Shown: piece by piece, positions 45,155 to 56,653 of the stretch
How the letters are laid out: the number at the start of each line of letters is the position of its first letter
How positions within the stretch are numbered: the stretch's first letter is position 1
Origin: Botryosphaeria dothidea
Lineage: Eukaryota > Ascomycota > Dothideomycetes > Botryosphaeriales > Botryosphaeriaceae
DNA length: 64,000 nucleotides
NCBI GenBank assembly: GCA_011503125.2
Contig: WWBZ02000013.1
Span: forward strand, 310,001 to 374,000
Direction of reading: 5' to 3'
The notes under the pieces: model-generated
Told to the model about the DNA's origin: nothing
Seen by the model: only the letters and a program-made list of their open reading frames with translations
Databases searched by the model: none
Program-made: the position numbers and the translations under genes

Positions 45155-46299
45155 AGAGTTCGGGATGCATGTAAAATAATTGTATAATATCGCATATGAT
45201 GAAACGGTCAGCCTCTCGGTCTTAATGCCATGAATCTTCGCCTCATGTTTCTGTATGTGCTTGAACAAAGATTTCGAAGGCAAGCTAGCACCAGAAATGT
45301 ATGCATATTCTCTTATTACATATATAAAAAACGATCACTGGGAAACCTAAAAAAAAAAAAAAAAAAAAAAAAAAACACCTTTCATGTCATCGTAGGATGT
45401 CATAATAGGAATCATCCCTGTTCTAGTAGCAGATGTTTTGAAATGGTCAGCCGACCAGTCTCCCGGTGACAGCACCAGCTGTAAGACGGACACGTGTCGC
45501 ATGTGTGAACCAGTATCTGGCGCACGGTCTACGCATTCCTGAAGTAGCATTATCGGTAAATCCATCCGGACTGTGGCTGACGTGCATATTCAGCTCCTTG
45601 TGCGAACCTCTCAACGCCCACGTTGGCATTCGCGAAATTTGAACAGACGTTTCATCAGTGGGACATCTATGCTCCTCGAGTGGCAGATAGATACTATCAT
45701 CATATTTTCAAAGCAGCGGCCTGTGTTCTTTGATGACCGTCGTTATCAGATTATTTGAAGCGTTGGAGGAGAATGCAAGGCTGAACTCGAAGCTGAATAG
45801 CTGCAGGTAAGCCATGGTGCAGCTGTATAGGGCTTGGGTGACCATTCAATCGCATGTGCGAAGACCAATTGGAGCGAATACCACGCCACACCGTCCCAGT
45901 CCACACACAGAGGACCATTTTCATGCAGCTATCTACCCCGCACTCGCAGCTTATGGCGACTGAGCTCCGTGCGCCCGAGTAGAAAGGAAGTCTGCTCCGC
46001 CGCCCCAATTAGTTCTGCTACTGACACTTTTCCCCACATCCTGCCCCGACACCAAGAAGGCTGAGTCCGCTTTCAGGCTTCTTGACAACCTGAAGAAACG
46101 CGTCCTGTTCCAATGATGCTCAAGAGTTTTCAGTGACTTCAGAGTAGTGGACTGCTGCTGGCATCCTCTTTCACTGCGTTAGCAGGCATCCGGCTGCTCG
46201 TATATTTTCTGCGCAAAACACCGCCGGCGACAAATTCAGACGAGACCACGACAAAAGACTCGCGCCACCTTTTTCCCACCAAACAGAGCCTTCCGCTTA
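45155..46299. other. Intergenic with a poly-A tract
   Basis: About 1.1 kb without a supported gene. It holds an A28 run (annotated separately) and possibly the lost 5' end of the following esterase-NACHT pseudogene. Confidence 0.4.
45349..45376 (+). repeat. A28 homopolymer
   Basis: Twenty-eight consecutive A residues about 195 bp after the PhiA-like stop codon. It could be a replication-slippage tract or the tail of an old retro-insertion; no retroelement sequence is visible on its 5' side. Confidence 0.8.
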
Positions 46300-49200
46300 C
46301 AGGGAATACCGCCGTACATTTCTGCACAGCCTGTCTCTAAAGAGAATGTCATCCAGATTCTCAAAAACGAGTGGAGCATCGACAACGGCGTTGCCATCAA
46401 AGTAGATTCGCTCGCTACAGATCCTTTGGACAAGTCTCGAAAGATTGCCACACTGTCCTTTCAGCCCTCGCCTCAATCAATCTCGCCCCCGGAAAAGAGA
46501 TGGTCTGAACCTTTACCAGGAAAAGTCGATGGTTCAGAGGAACTGACTCTAGACGTGGAGTTTCTTGGTCTCACGCCGCTTCATAGCGAGCCTGACGCTA
46601 ATTGCGCATACGAGTGGGTCAAGGAATACGTCGTTTATAGTTTTGGGCTCTGACCTCTTACAGTATTGTTGCTCTCTCCGGTTTGAACGGCCATCCTTTC
46701 GGCTCATTCAAACAACGGGGTGATACAAGTAGCTTTATGTGGCTTCGCGATGCTCTCCCCCAGCATCTCATTCGGGCTAGAGTACACGTTCGAGTGTTCA
46801 TCTACGGCTACGATTCTCAATTGATCGAAAGCGATTCGTTCCAAGAGATTTCGGATTTGGGCAGGTCGTTCAAAAATATAATTGTACAACTCACCCAAAA
46901 CGGCGCGACATCCAAACCGAGGAATCTTGTTCTACTGGGGCACAGCCTTGGAGGTATCCTTGTGAAGCAGGTGAGATAACGATTGATATCGTCCTGAAAT
47001 CGTAAGAATTACTAAATTATATACTACAGGCCGTCATTTCTCTCAACAAGAGTGCATATTCGTTGCATGAGAAACACACTCTAGAACGACTCTTTGGGTT
47101 GATGTTCTTTGGGACACCGAGCCAGGGCATGGATAACGAGACGCTGCTGCCTATGGTGGATGGGCAGCCAAATGGATTGTTCGTTCGGACGTTGTGCTAT
47201 TCAACTAGTGTTCTTCGGGACCAAATGGACGATTTCCGTCGTTTTTTTCGAGCAGATGAAGTTTCCGGCATTTTGGTACTATGAAACGAAGGAGAGCCCT
47301 ACGGCTGAAAAGGTATGTAGTACTGGTTACCTTCAACCATTTGCAACTAGTCTCACCAATTGCAGTGCAATAACGGCGAGTGGAAGATGACAGGACCAAA
47401 GCGTAGGCTGATTTTCTCTGCAACAAACGGGATACCTCATGATTATGGTCGCCACATGATACGCGCTATCAACATGAGTCACTCGGAGATGGTCAAGCTC
47501 CATGGGCCTACGGACCAAGTGTACAAGCAAGTCCTCGCAGATCTTAAAGCTATCAATGCTTTTCCAAGATCGGGTCTGTGAGCCCTTCCGTGCCCTAATT
47601 AAAATTCTCGTAGTCTGATAGATGCGCAGCTACAGTCTTTAGCTTATCAAAAAATCAAGAGGGTAAATTTACACTGCAGTCTCGGTTCTACGGTGTAACA
47701 GAAGAGCTTACCATCGGCAGACTTTCTCAAGAGTCTGGACTTCGCTCATCAAGACAGCCGACGTGATAATATCGCTAAGGCTACAGACAAGACATGCGAT
47801 TGGTTTTTCCGCTCAGACGAGTTTACTACTTGGATAAATGCAACCAATCCCAGCAGCAAGAAAGGCTTACTCTGGGTAAAAGGGAATCCAGGGGCGGGCA
47901 AGTCTACTGTGATGAGAGAAGCTCTACGCCGCACACAGACCTACGTCCCGCCACCCTCAACAAGTATTGTGAGCTTCTTCTTCAACGCTCGAGGAGAAGA
48001 GCTGGAAAGGACGACAGCGGGACTCTACCGATCGCTTCTACACCAGACACTGAAGAGTGATATGTCAGCTCTTGACTGTCTCTTGCCAGAATATTTGGAG
48101 AAAAAGCAGGGCAGAGTTGATGAGGTAACATGGTAAGAAGAGGTATTGAAAGATTGCCTGTCACGGACATGCATGAGCGGGGTCTGCAAGCCCGTAGTCA
48201 TGTTCATCGACGCACTCGACGAATGCGCGACTCCCACAATTATCGGGATCGTGGAGTTCTTCAAAAACCTCGTTGACCAGGGTAATACAGGCGACAGTGT
48301 AGGCTTGCGAGTTTGCATTCGAGCCGCCATTTTCCACGGCCTCCTACGTTCGGGTATCCCGAGATAGCTGTGGAAAGGTATAGTAGAGGCGATATCTGCA
48401 CTTACATCGACACCGAACCGAGAGAGTCCGAGACCTTGCTGGCACTTCGGGATGAGATCTCCAAGAGGTCCTCCGGCGTCTTTCTCTGGGTTTGATTGGT
48501 AATCGAGAAACTTAAGAGAGAAGAAAACTCACAACCCGGACGGCAACAATTATTTTTTGAGCAAATGCTTCGGAAAATCCTTTCGACGCTCGAAGAGATC
48601 TTTCATGACCTTCTCAGGAAGCTCCATCCGGCGGATCGACCCCGATCGACTTTCTTGTTTCAACTGGTCTTGTTCGCCGAAAGGCGTTTGATAGCGGATG
48701 AAATCGCTGCCGCTATATCATTTCATCTTGAGAGTCACTTTAAGACAATTGAAGAGTGGACTGAGTCGAACGAATGTATAAGTGGACTCGGAAATCAAAT
48801 GGCTATGGTCATCAAATTATCCGGCGGATTGTTAGAATTCGACAGGGAAGGGTACCGGACATGCCAGTTCAATCATGAGTCTGCGCGGGACCATTTCTTG
48901 GAAAACAACGGGTTTCAGACTCTCTTCATACTGCAGCAGGATGCTTCGATTGATGGATTGTGTCACTCCGCAATCGCAATGGCTTCGGCCAACTATCTCC
49001 GAGCTATCCCGGTCGAAGCTTGCGATGTAACATCCGAGACGCCATTTGGAAGATACTTTAATTTCAGGGTACGGGAAGCCTGCGAACAGAAATTTCACGG
49101 GTATGAAGCCCTGATGCTCGAGCATGATGCCCTGCGTCCCGAAAACATAGCCTGGCGACCCGATTATGGAGCCACACATTGGGAGCACGTAATCTTCAAA

Positions 49201-49398
49201 TTCTTCCCATTCTTGCGATATGCGATAGACAACGTCGACGCGCATGTCGAGATTGCCGAAGAGAAAGACATCTCTCAGGAAACAACGTTGAAAAACTTGC
49301 ACAAGATGGATGCGAGTACAAATTTCCTTTTCCGACAACTGTCACATGATCCACGGTTCGACCCTGAGCATTTAGCTCGGCTTCTAAGGACACAATAG
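46300..49398 (+). pseudogene. Decayed NLR-like gene: alpha/beta-hydrolase plus NACHT
   Basis: The N-terminal part (ALSGLNGHPFGSF, MWLRDALPQHL, LLGHSLGGILVKQ) is the esterase/lipase-like domain found in fungal NLR-type (STAND) proteins, with a GHSLGG nucleophile elbow. The next part has Walker A (GNPGAGKST, near 47890) and Walker B (VVMFIDALDEC, near 48200) of a NACHT domain. A 300-codon helical C-terminal part is open to 49398. Lesions: an extra T in the T7 run at 47242-47248, TAA at 48134-48136, a frame change near 48317 and TGA at 48493-48495 (GVFLWV stop LVIEK). Several GT-AG introns are still recognisable. No C-terminal repeat domain is seen. Intact relatives act in non-self recognition and programmed cell death. 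Confidence 0.8.
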
Positions 49399-49721
49399 GA
49401 AGGACAAGGCAAGAACGAGAACGAGTTGCTAGGAACGTAAAGGAAGTTTGCCATTCAGACTGTCGACGGCACCGAGAATGTTCGTATTTGTTTAGCCGCC
49501 CCTCAATTATCCACGCTTATGCCATTTATTTTGTCTATGTTTGCTTTCCACTACCGAGATAGCAAGGAGAGAAAGTCACACGCTTCTGACCCTGAATTTG
49601 AATACAGTTCGAGCGCGAGATGCGAAATGGCACAACCTTGAGGAGTAAAATTGTTGACAAGCTTATCTACGTTGCGCAGAAAGCTAAGCGTTTTCTCATT
49701 CACCACTTAAGCATAAAGGCA
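49399..49721. other. Intergenic, no gene seen
   Basis: 320 bp between the esterase-NACHT pseudogene and the small Cys-rich gene; nothing recognisable. Confidence 0.5.
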
Positions 49722-49962
49722 CTAGCAGCCGTATAGACCGCCGCACACGTAAGCAAGGCAGTTGCCCTGACAATTGTCGCGCTCGAGCGAGCCCTCATTC
49801 GTGGTCGAAACGCAATCGCTACAGCATTCCTGGAAGTTGGTTCAGTATCGTATGTAATGTAATTATGGAGGGATGAAAGAGTGATACGGACCTCGCAAGT
49901 GGCAGCCTGCACAGCAGATGCAGATATGAGGACTGCGACGAGGCCGAAGACGACGTTGAAGC

Positions 49963-49966
<4 letters not shown>
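49722..49966 (-). CDS. Small secreted eight-cysteine peptide
   Basis: Two exons (49966-49892, 49829-49722) joined by a 62-nt GT-AG intron give a 60-aa precursor. Residues 1-21 form a clean signal peptide (MRFNVVFGLVAVLISASAVQA). The mature part of about 39 residues has eight cysteines in the order C-x2-CC-x2-C-x12-C-x3-C-x4-C-x5-C and ends GGLYGC at the stop. Without the intron the cysteine pattern is lost, which supports the spliced model. Eight cysteines in 39 residues imply four disulphides, as in effector-like or antimicrobial peptides; the family is not recognised. A CAA repeat abuts the start codon in the transcript. Confidence 0.7.
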
Positions 49967-50009
<43 letters not shown>

Positions 50010-50010
50010 G
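49967..50010 (-). repeat. (CAA)n microsatellite directly before a start codon
   Basis: About 15 units (TTG on the plus strand, CAA in the mRNA sense) end exactly at the ATG of the eight-cysteine peptide gene. CAA-rich leaders are unstructured and known to favour ribosome scanning. Length could vary between strains. Confidence 0.85.
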
Positions 50011-51032
50011 ACGAAGGTGAGAGGTTTGGAGAATCCAATGCTGGAAGACAGGACTCTTTAGCTTAACCCGAATTCCCAGAAGGGGGAAACAAAAATCTAT
50101 TTTACGTACTGGTGGTAATGTCGTGATACGATGCTGCTGTATTTCATGAATTGCAGAAGACGCTCCCCTTTATACATGCGCCCTCCTCCACGGGGTGAAG
50201 TGGAAACCACCACTGTTTTGAAACGCATGATTCGCGCGGAGTCTGGCGCTCCGTTGCTTAGTTCGTACCGAGCCACGAGCGTACCCGCGGCATCCAATGT
50301 ACTTGTTTCAGGCCTTCCGTGGCCCCACATCTGCACGTCAGAAAAGGGCCACGATCGATTGACCGCCGTGTTTTAATGGGAATCCAGCCATTTCAGGGGC
50401 CGTTTACCCATGCAATCCGCTGCTTGCATTAATAAATACACATTTTTGGCATTATATCCATGTTCTTCGGAAAATCAAATTCAAAAAGCGTTGAGAGATC
50501 ATAGATAGCACTGGAAGATAAGCAGCAATCTCACGGTGAAAACGAGTCAGTGCTCCTGTTGTGGTATCAGGCCGGCAGAAATCCGTAATCTCTACGAATC
50601 AGAACGCAAGGTTCTTGCCCATTTTGCTCGGAAGGGAAACCGGCGACGACTATACGTGAGTCGTTCAGTCGGCAGCTTAGGAAAAATCCAATGCGGACCT
50701 GCGCGGCTTGCCTGACATCATGTAGTCTGTGCATACGGCCACCTGATACGGACGCTACTGTATAGTGAGTTGCATTCGGCCAGAGCCTCGGCTCTTTGGA
50801 AACTTAGTCATGGAATTGTTTATATAGCAGCTCGTGCGCCTACTCGTATGTTTTCCTTTACTAAAATGACAAGATCGGCTCTTTCTGAGCTTCCAAATCT
50901 GAGCGGCTATACGGCTGTTAGTCAATGAACATTGAGAGCGGTGTATGTCGAATTTCCTCAATGTTGAAACAATCTCTACAGTGCAACGCAGCCATCACAA
51001 AGCTCCCCGCACCATCTCTTTCCTCCTCACCC
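50011..51032. other. Intergenic, no gene seen
   Basis: About 1 kb upstream of the eight-cysteine peptide gene and downstream of the rhamnosidase gene. Only short motif-free reading frames are present. Confidence 0.45.
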
Positions 51033-53756
51033 CTACTCCAGCCCCTCCTGAAACTGCGTATACATGGCCTTCGGCGGCCACTCCCCCGGGGCCTCAAACC
51101 TCCCCTCCCTCACATACCGCCCCGACCCCACCCACTCGCCCTCCTCATCCCCCTGCCCCGGCAACACCACCAACGCCCTCGCATTCGGCGGGACATCTAC
51201 CGTCACAATGAACTTCTCCCCCTCCTCCCCCTCTACGTCCACCAACCTCCACGCCACCTCCACCCTCCCCACCGGACTCTCAAACCGCACCTCCGCGCTC
51301 CTCACCGTCCCGCCCGGCACCGGCCCCACCCTAAACGCCCGCCACCCCACCTCCAGCACCTCCACGCCCCCGACCACGCCATGCAGCCACGCCGCCACCG
51401 ACCCGAGCGCGTAGTGGTTGAAGCTCGTCATCTCGCCCGGATTGACGCTGCCGTCCGGCAGCATGCTGTCCCACCGCTCCCACACCGTCGTCGCGCCCAT
51501 CGACACCGGGTACAGCCACGACGGACACTTTTCCTCCAGCAGCATGCGGTACGCGAGCGGCGCGCGGCCGGTGCGCGAGAGGGCGTGCAGCACGAGCGGG
51601 GTCCCCGCGAAGCCGGTCGCGACGCGGAACTTGGCGTACTGGACGAGGCGGGCGAGGCGGGCGGCGGCGGCGGTGGCGCGGACTTGATCGCTGTCGGCGG
51701 CGGAGGAAGGGTGTAAGCAGAAGCACAGCGCGAGGGCGAGCGCGGTCTGCGAGTCGCCGACGAGCAGGCCGGAGGGGGCGATGTACTTGTGCGCGAAGGC
51801 GCGCTTGAGGGCTGCGTGCTGCTCTTTGTAGGTCGCCGCGTCGCCGGGCTCGCCGATGATGGCGCTGATGCGGGACAGGATGTGCGTGACGTGCACGAGG
51901 TAGGCGTCGGCGACGAGGGTGCCGTCGGTGCGGGCGAGGCCGGGCTCGCGCGGCGGAGCGTTGGGGTCGAGCCAGTCGCCGAGCTGCCAGAGGGACGGGT
52001 CCCACAGGCCGTCGGGGCCGCGGCGGACGGCGGAGTCGAGGTGGGTGCGCATGGAGGGGTACTGGCGGCGGAGGAGGGCGGCGTCGGCGCTCCACTGGTA
52101 CAGCGTCCACGGCAGCAGGATGGCGACGTCGTCCCAGACGGCTTGCGGGACGCGCGGCCAGGTCGTGGTGCCGAGCACGTCGGGGACGACGAGCGGGACG
52201 GTGCCGGCGTTGTCGAGCAGCTGCTCGGCGGCGACGTCTTGCAGCCAGTTGGCGAGCAGGCCGGCGCTGCGGTAGAGGTAGGAGGCGGTGGGCGCGAAGA
52301 CCTGGATGTCGCCGGTCCAGCCGAGGCGCTCGTCGCGCTGGGGGCAGTCGGTGGGGATGGAGAGGAAGTTGCCGCGCATGCTCCAGACGACGTTGGAGTG
52401 GAGCTGGTTGACGAGGTCGTGGGAGCAGTGGAAGTGGCCGGTGCGCTGCATGTCCGAGTGCATCACCAGGGCGGTGATGTTGTCCTTGGTGGGCGGAGTG
52501 GCGTCGTCGAGAGACCATCCCTCGAGCTGGGCATAGCGGAAGCCGTGGAAGGTGAAGCGTGGAGTCCAGTTCTGGAGGGGTTGCTTGGAGAAGATGACAG
52601 TGTCTTCTGCCCTGGCGTTGCGCAGAGGTCTTGTGCCGAGCTCGCCGTGCTCGAGCACCTCTGCGTGTCTGATCTTCAGGACATGGCCCTCAGGCTTTTG
52701 CAGGGACTTGATCTCGACCTTGCCCACGAGGTTCTGTCCAAAGTCGATGAGCGTCTTGCCAGACTTGCTCCGGAAGATGTCAACTGGCGAAACTCGCTGC
52801 GTGACGCGGACAGGAGGAATATCTGGGGAGAACAGTGCAGTGCTGGGGAAGTCGAGCTTGCATGAGGGCTGCCAGCCGCCCATCTCGGAGAGAGCTGGCT
52901 CCTGGCTTGCATCATACACCTCCCCGTCGTACAGCTCACTTGTCACCAGCGCCGACTGGTGCGTCTCCCAGGAAGCGTCGGACAGAATTCGGTGTGCAGT
53001 CCCGTCTTCCCGTTCCATCTCCAGCTGCGCCAACACTGCAAGCTTGTCGCCGTAGAAATTGCGGACGCCCTCGCCCCACGTGAGCCTTCCCGCATACCAT
53101 CCCTCAGCCACTTCCACAACAATAGAATTGCCGCCATCCTGGACGAGCTCCGTGACGTCGAATACCTGGTACTGCAGGCGGTGGCGGTAGCTCGTCCATC
53201 CGGGCGTCATTTGCAGGTCGCCCACCCGACGGCCATTAATGCGGGCCTCGTAAACGCCGAGACTGGTGATGTACAGCCTCACGCGAGCTCTTCTCCCCGC
53301 CTGCGCATCGAACGATTTCCGGAAGAGGATGGGCCGGTGCGGCTTGTCCTTGGGCTCTTCGATGGGGGAGGTGATGAAGTTGGCGGTCCAGTCTGAGCGC
53401 TGCAGCAGACTAGCCTCTACAGTGTGCCAGGGGGTCCATTCGGTGGGTGATGGCTCCGATTTGTGGCCGTCGACCTCGCTGGTACCGAATGCCCGGACTC
53501 GCACGGATGCTCTTTCACGGGAAGCCAGTGGGTGAAAGGGCCATGGATTCAAGATGGAGTTGTTGGAGTCGACGCGGGAGGATTGTGGCTTGCCCTCTGG
53601 AATCCTCGAAATCTCGACCTCGTATGCGGTCTGGTGCCAGCTTTGGGCGAGAGACTCTCCGTGTGCGAAGCGCCAGGAGAGGCGCGGGGCAGCGGTGCCG
53701 ATGCCCAAGCCGTCTGGGTGATGCTCGAAGCGGACGTCAATAATCTGCACAGCCAT
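51033..53756 (-). CDS. Alpha-L-rhamnosidase, glycoside hydrolase family 78
   Basis: Intronless 907-aa enzyme that would remove terminal alpha-L-rhamnose from glycosides or pectin. Domains in order: an N-terminal fibronectin-type beta domain (FEHHPDGLGIGTAAPRLSWRF), a carbohydrate-binding beta domain (GVYEARINGRRVGD, MTPGWTSYRHRLQYQ), then the (alpha/alpha)6 catalytic barrel with the hallmark DCPQRDERLGWTGD and SFNHYALGSVAAWLHG, and a C-terminal beta domain. No signal peptide is seen, so it may act in the cytosol on imported rhamnosides. The length matches family members (850-1000 aa). The lack of introns and strong GC bias contrast with its neighbours and are compatible with old bacterial transfer, which I cannot test. 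It is divergent from a sugar transporter gene. Confidence 0.93.
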   Translation of the reverse strand: MAVQIIDVRFEHHPDGLGIGTAAPRLSWRFAHGESLAQSWHQTAYEVEISRIPEGKPQSSRVDSNNSILNPWPFHPLASRERASVRVRAFGTSEVDGHKSEPSPTEWTPWHTVEASLLQRSDWTANFITSPIEEPKDKPHRPILFRKSFDAQAGRRARVRLYITSLGVYEARINGRRVGDLQMTPGWTSYRHRLQYQVFDVTELVQDGGNSIVVEVAEGWYAGRLTWGEGVRNFYGDKLAVLAQLEMEREDGTAHRILSDASWETHQSALVTSELYDGEVYDASQEPALSEMGGWQPSCKLDFPSTALFSPDIPPVRVTQRVSPVDIFRSKSGKTLIDFGQNLVGKVEIKSLQKPEGHVLKIRHAEVLEHGELGTRPLRNARAEDTVIFSKQPLQNWTPRFTFHGFRYAQLEGWSLDDATPPTKDNITALVMHSDMQRTGHFHCSHDLVNQLHSNVVWSMRGNFLSIPTDCPQRDERLGWTGDIQVFAPTASYLYRSAGLLANWLQDVAAEQLLDNAGTVPLVVPDVLGTTTWPRVPQAVWDDVAILLPWTLYQWSADAALLRRQYPSMRTHLDSAVRRGPDGLWDPSLWQLGDWLDPNAPPREPGLARTDGTLVADAYLVHVTHILSRISAIIGEPGDAATYKEQHAALKRAFAHKYIAPSGLLVGDSQTALALALCFCLHPSSAADSDQVRATAAAARLARLVQYAKFRVATGFAGTPLVLHALSRTGRAPLAYRMLLEEKCPSWLYPVSMGATTVWERWDSMLPDGSVNPGEMTSFNHYALGSVAAWLHGVVGGVEVLEVGWRAFRVGPVPGGTVRSAEVRFESPVGRVEVAWRLVDVEGEEGEKFIVTVDVPPNARALVVLPGQGDEEGEWVGSGRYVREGRFEAPGEWPPKAMYTQFQEGLE

Positions 53757-54925
53757 TATAAATGCTTCAAAGATGCAGTGCTTGATGGAGTCTCAATTGC
53801 TGATGCCGTTGTGGTCGAAGGGGGTATTTAATTGAGGTGTTGAGGGGCAGGGTTGCGCCATTGGTGGGGGCCCTCGGCCTTCGGGAGTCTTTCCAGCGAG
53901 CCTTTCTTGCGTGCGGTTCAGCCACATTGTCACAGCCACTATGCGTACCACTCCATCCGCGGAAAGTGGCGTGCCGGCCGGCCGCGGGGCCCGAGGGATG
54001 CAATGACCACAGGCCACAAACCGGGACATTGAACACCGCTTGAGAGGCACCCGCGTTGTGCATCAAGTGGCTCAGGAAGGTATCTGGAGCCATCAACTTC
54101 CGCATTAGGCCAGCCACATGTGCGACCACTGGCGCTCCCTGCACGGAATCTCCTCGTATCCAGGGTAGTGGGTGTGTTGTGGCGTCCGGCACTTACTCTC
54201 ACGTGGCTGCGCATCCCCCACAACTTTAATTCAGCTTATTGCTGTTTCTGGCAAGTGCAACACTGGCATGAGAGCCATCGATCAAACATGTCTGCCAACA
54301 TCAGATGGACCAGAGACTTTCCGATCCTCTCACAATCCAGCTGCCATGCAGCATCCGTCTAGCAAAGAAATCCAACTGCGTCTGGTCACTTTCGTATGCA
54401 GCGGGGTCATATCGCCAAGGATGCCCAAGACTACATCGGTTGAGGAAACCCGAGCACGCATCTCGAGTCAAGAATAAGCTAAAGTAGCGCAACTCTGCTT
54501 ATGGTTTTGTCCTCTGAGTTGTGCGTCTCAATTTCGAGTCTCGAAGGTCCACGCGTGTAACGAAGACAATGCGGCGCTTTGGCCTGCCCATCATGGTCAT
54601 GGTCATGTCCGTCCCCAAGCGCCAACCTTGAAGCCACGCTCACAAGCCTTGGCCCGTTGGATCATTAACCCGACGACCATGTCCATCACAGTGTGGAGAC
54701 CCCGCATTCTTCGACGTCTCAGACGCCGGCCCCTGGGCACCAAGTTTTTTGGATTAGCCAGGAGAGCCCGCGGGGTTTAGACTGGTTTTGGCTTGATGTC
54801 TCGATGTCCACCACCTCGATGATAAATAGCCAACGATCAACACCGCCTCGGTGCATCACCTGCTTTTTGATTTCAGTTTCTCCACTTTGCCAACACTCAC
54901 TTCCACCAACCGCATCATCTCCCAA
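53757..54925. promoter_or_regulatory. Divergent promoter of rhamnosidase and sugar transporter
   Basis: About 1.17 kb between two divergently transcribed genes, without a gene of its own. GC-rich palindromic text occurs near 53970-53990 (overlapping CCGGCCGG-like units). No specific regulator site could be assigned. Confidence 0.5.
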
Positions 54926-56552
54926 ATGGGCAAGTGGGCGCAATACGTGCCCCCCATCATCGCCGCCGTCGGAGGCGCCATGTACGGCATCGACACAGGT
55001 CAGTCAGTCCAGCCCAGCCTTCCGCTCTCCTGCCAACCCTCCCAGGCATCATCGCCACGACCATCGGCCACGCCAGCTTCAACGCCTATATGTTCCCGCC
55101 GACGGGCGAGGACGCAACGCTCACCGGCGCCATCGTGTCCGTCTACAACGCCGGCCAGGCCGCGGGCACCGTCGCCGCCGGCTGGGCCGCCGACGCGCTG
55201 TCGCGCAAGTACGCCATGACGGCCGCGTGCGGCGTCGCGCTGGCCGGCACCGTGCTGCAGGTCGCGGCGCGCAACGTCGGCATGTTCGTCGCCGGCCGCC
55301 TGCTGACGGGCTGGGCGTCGGGCATGATTCTGCCCGTCGTGCCGATCTACATCGCCGAGGTGTCGAAGCCGGCGCGCAGGGGCGTGGTGGTGGGGTTCCA
55401 GGGGATGGGGATCGCGATCGGGGTGAGTGGAGGTTTGTTTGTGGAGAGGATGCGTGCTGACGTGGTGTAGTTTTGCGCGGCCAATTGGATTGGGTATGGC
55501 GGTGTTTTTGCGAGCGGGAACGCGCAGTGGCGGATCCCTCTGGCGATGCAGTTTCCGTGCGCGGTGGTGCTGCTGGTGGGGAGTGTGTTGATTCCGTTTA
55601 GTCCGAGGTGGTTGGTGGGGAAGGATCGGATGGAGGAGGCGCGGGCGGTGTTGGCGAGGATCCATTTGGATGAGGGGGAGAACTTTATCGATCAAGAGAT
55701 GATTCAGATTAGGGAGCAGGTGGCGCTGGAGAGGACGTATGGGCCGCAGAGCTTCGCCAGTGGGTTTGTGCGGCTGTTCAGCAAGCAGTATATCAAGCGC
55801 GTGGGGCTGAGCTGCTTTGTTTTGACCCTGACGCAGTTTGCGGGTGTGGGGGTGATTCAGAACTTTCAGAGCATCTTCTATGCTTCGGTTGGTTTCACAG
55901 GCAGGAGGGCACTCTTGATCAGTGGGATATATGGGTTCATGGGGCTGTTCGGACAACTGATCAGCTTGACTGTCGTTGCGGGTAAGTCCTTCCTCACTGC
56001 AAGTAGAATTATGCTGACTCGGGAACAGACCGCTGGCGGAGAACCACCACCCTCTGGGTGGGCTGCTTGGTACTTGCAGTGATGCTGTCCATCTGCATGG
56101 CTCTCAGCGCCGAATTTGCTGATGGCTCCAACGAAGCTGCATCTCGCGCCACTATCGCCTTCATCTTCTTGTATTCGGCCGCCTACGCCATTTTCTTCAA
56201 TTCAACCACCTGGGTCGTCTCGTCCGAGCTTCTTCCTCTCTTCATTCGGTCTACCGGTCTGGCCTTTGCCACATTCTGTAATGGTGTGGCTGCCATTGTT
56301 GTTTCCCAAATCACTCCCGTGGCCATGGAAAATATTTCGTGGAGGTACTATGCTGTGTTCATTGCGGCAAATCTCCTGGGTGTCGTGGTCTATGTCTTCC
56401 TCCTCCCTGAGACGAATGGAAAGACGCTCGAAGAGATCGGAGAGCTGTTTGGGGATACCCTCGCTACTGCTCACATTGGGGATATTGACGTTAACGGTAA
56501 ACAGGGCACAGTCATGCTGGAGGACGTCAATCCCGGGAAGGATGCCAGATGA
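54926..56552 (+). CDS. MFS sugar transporter (hexose-transporter family)
   Basis: Predicted 494-aa twelve-helix porter in four exons (54926-54998, 55046-55422, 55471-55981, 56029-56552). Sugar-porter signatures are visible: GRLLTGWASGMILPVVPIYIAE is a good match to the family's GRxxxGxGxG..PxYxxE block, FSPRWLVGKDRMEEA is the PxSPRxL region, and FLLPETNGKTLEEIGELF is the PETKG tail. Loop 6-7 is of normal size. It is divergent from the GH78 rhamnosidase, which suggests uptake of rhamnose or a rhamnoside. Confidence 0.93.
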
Positions 56553-56653
56553 ACTCGACAACGAGTAAAATTGTTTACTCAGAATTGCAATAGTCAAACC
56601 AAATCTTGCTGGACCTTACAGGCTCACATCGTTAGTACTGCAGCAAAGTCATG

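Noticed and set aside
46617..46670. TGA in the esterase part of the NACHT pseudogene (near 46650)
   Set aside because: It falls inside a probable GT-AG intron ending ..CTTACAG, so I do not count it as a lesion.
51789..52865. A 358-codon plus-strand frame inside the rhamnosidase
   Set aside because: Shadow frame of the intact 907-aa GH78 gene; low-complexity Val/Gly/Ala/Glu composition.
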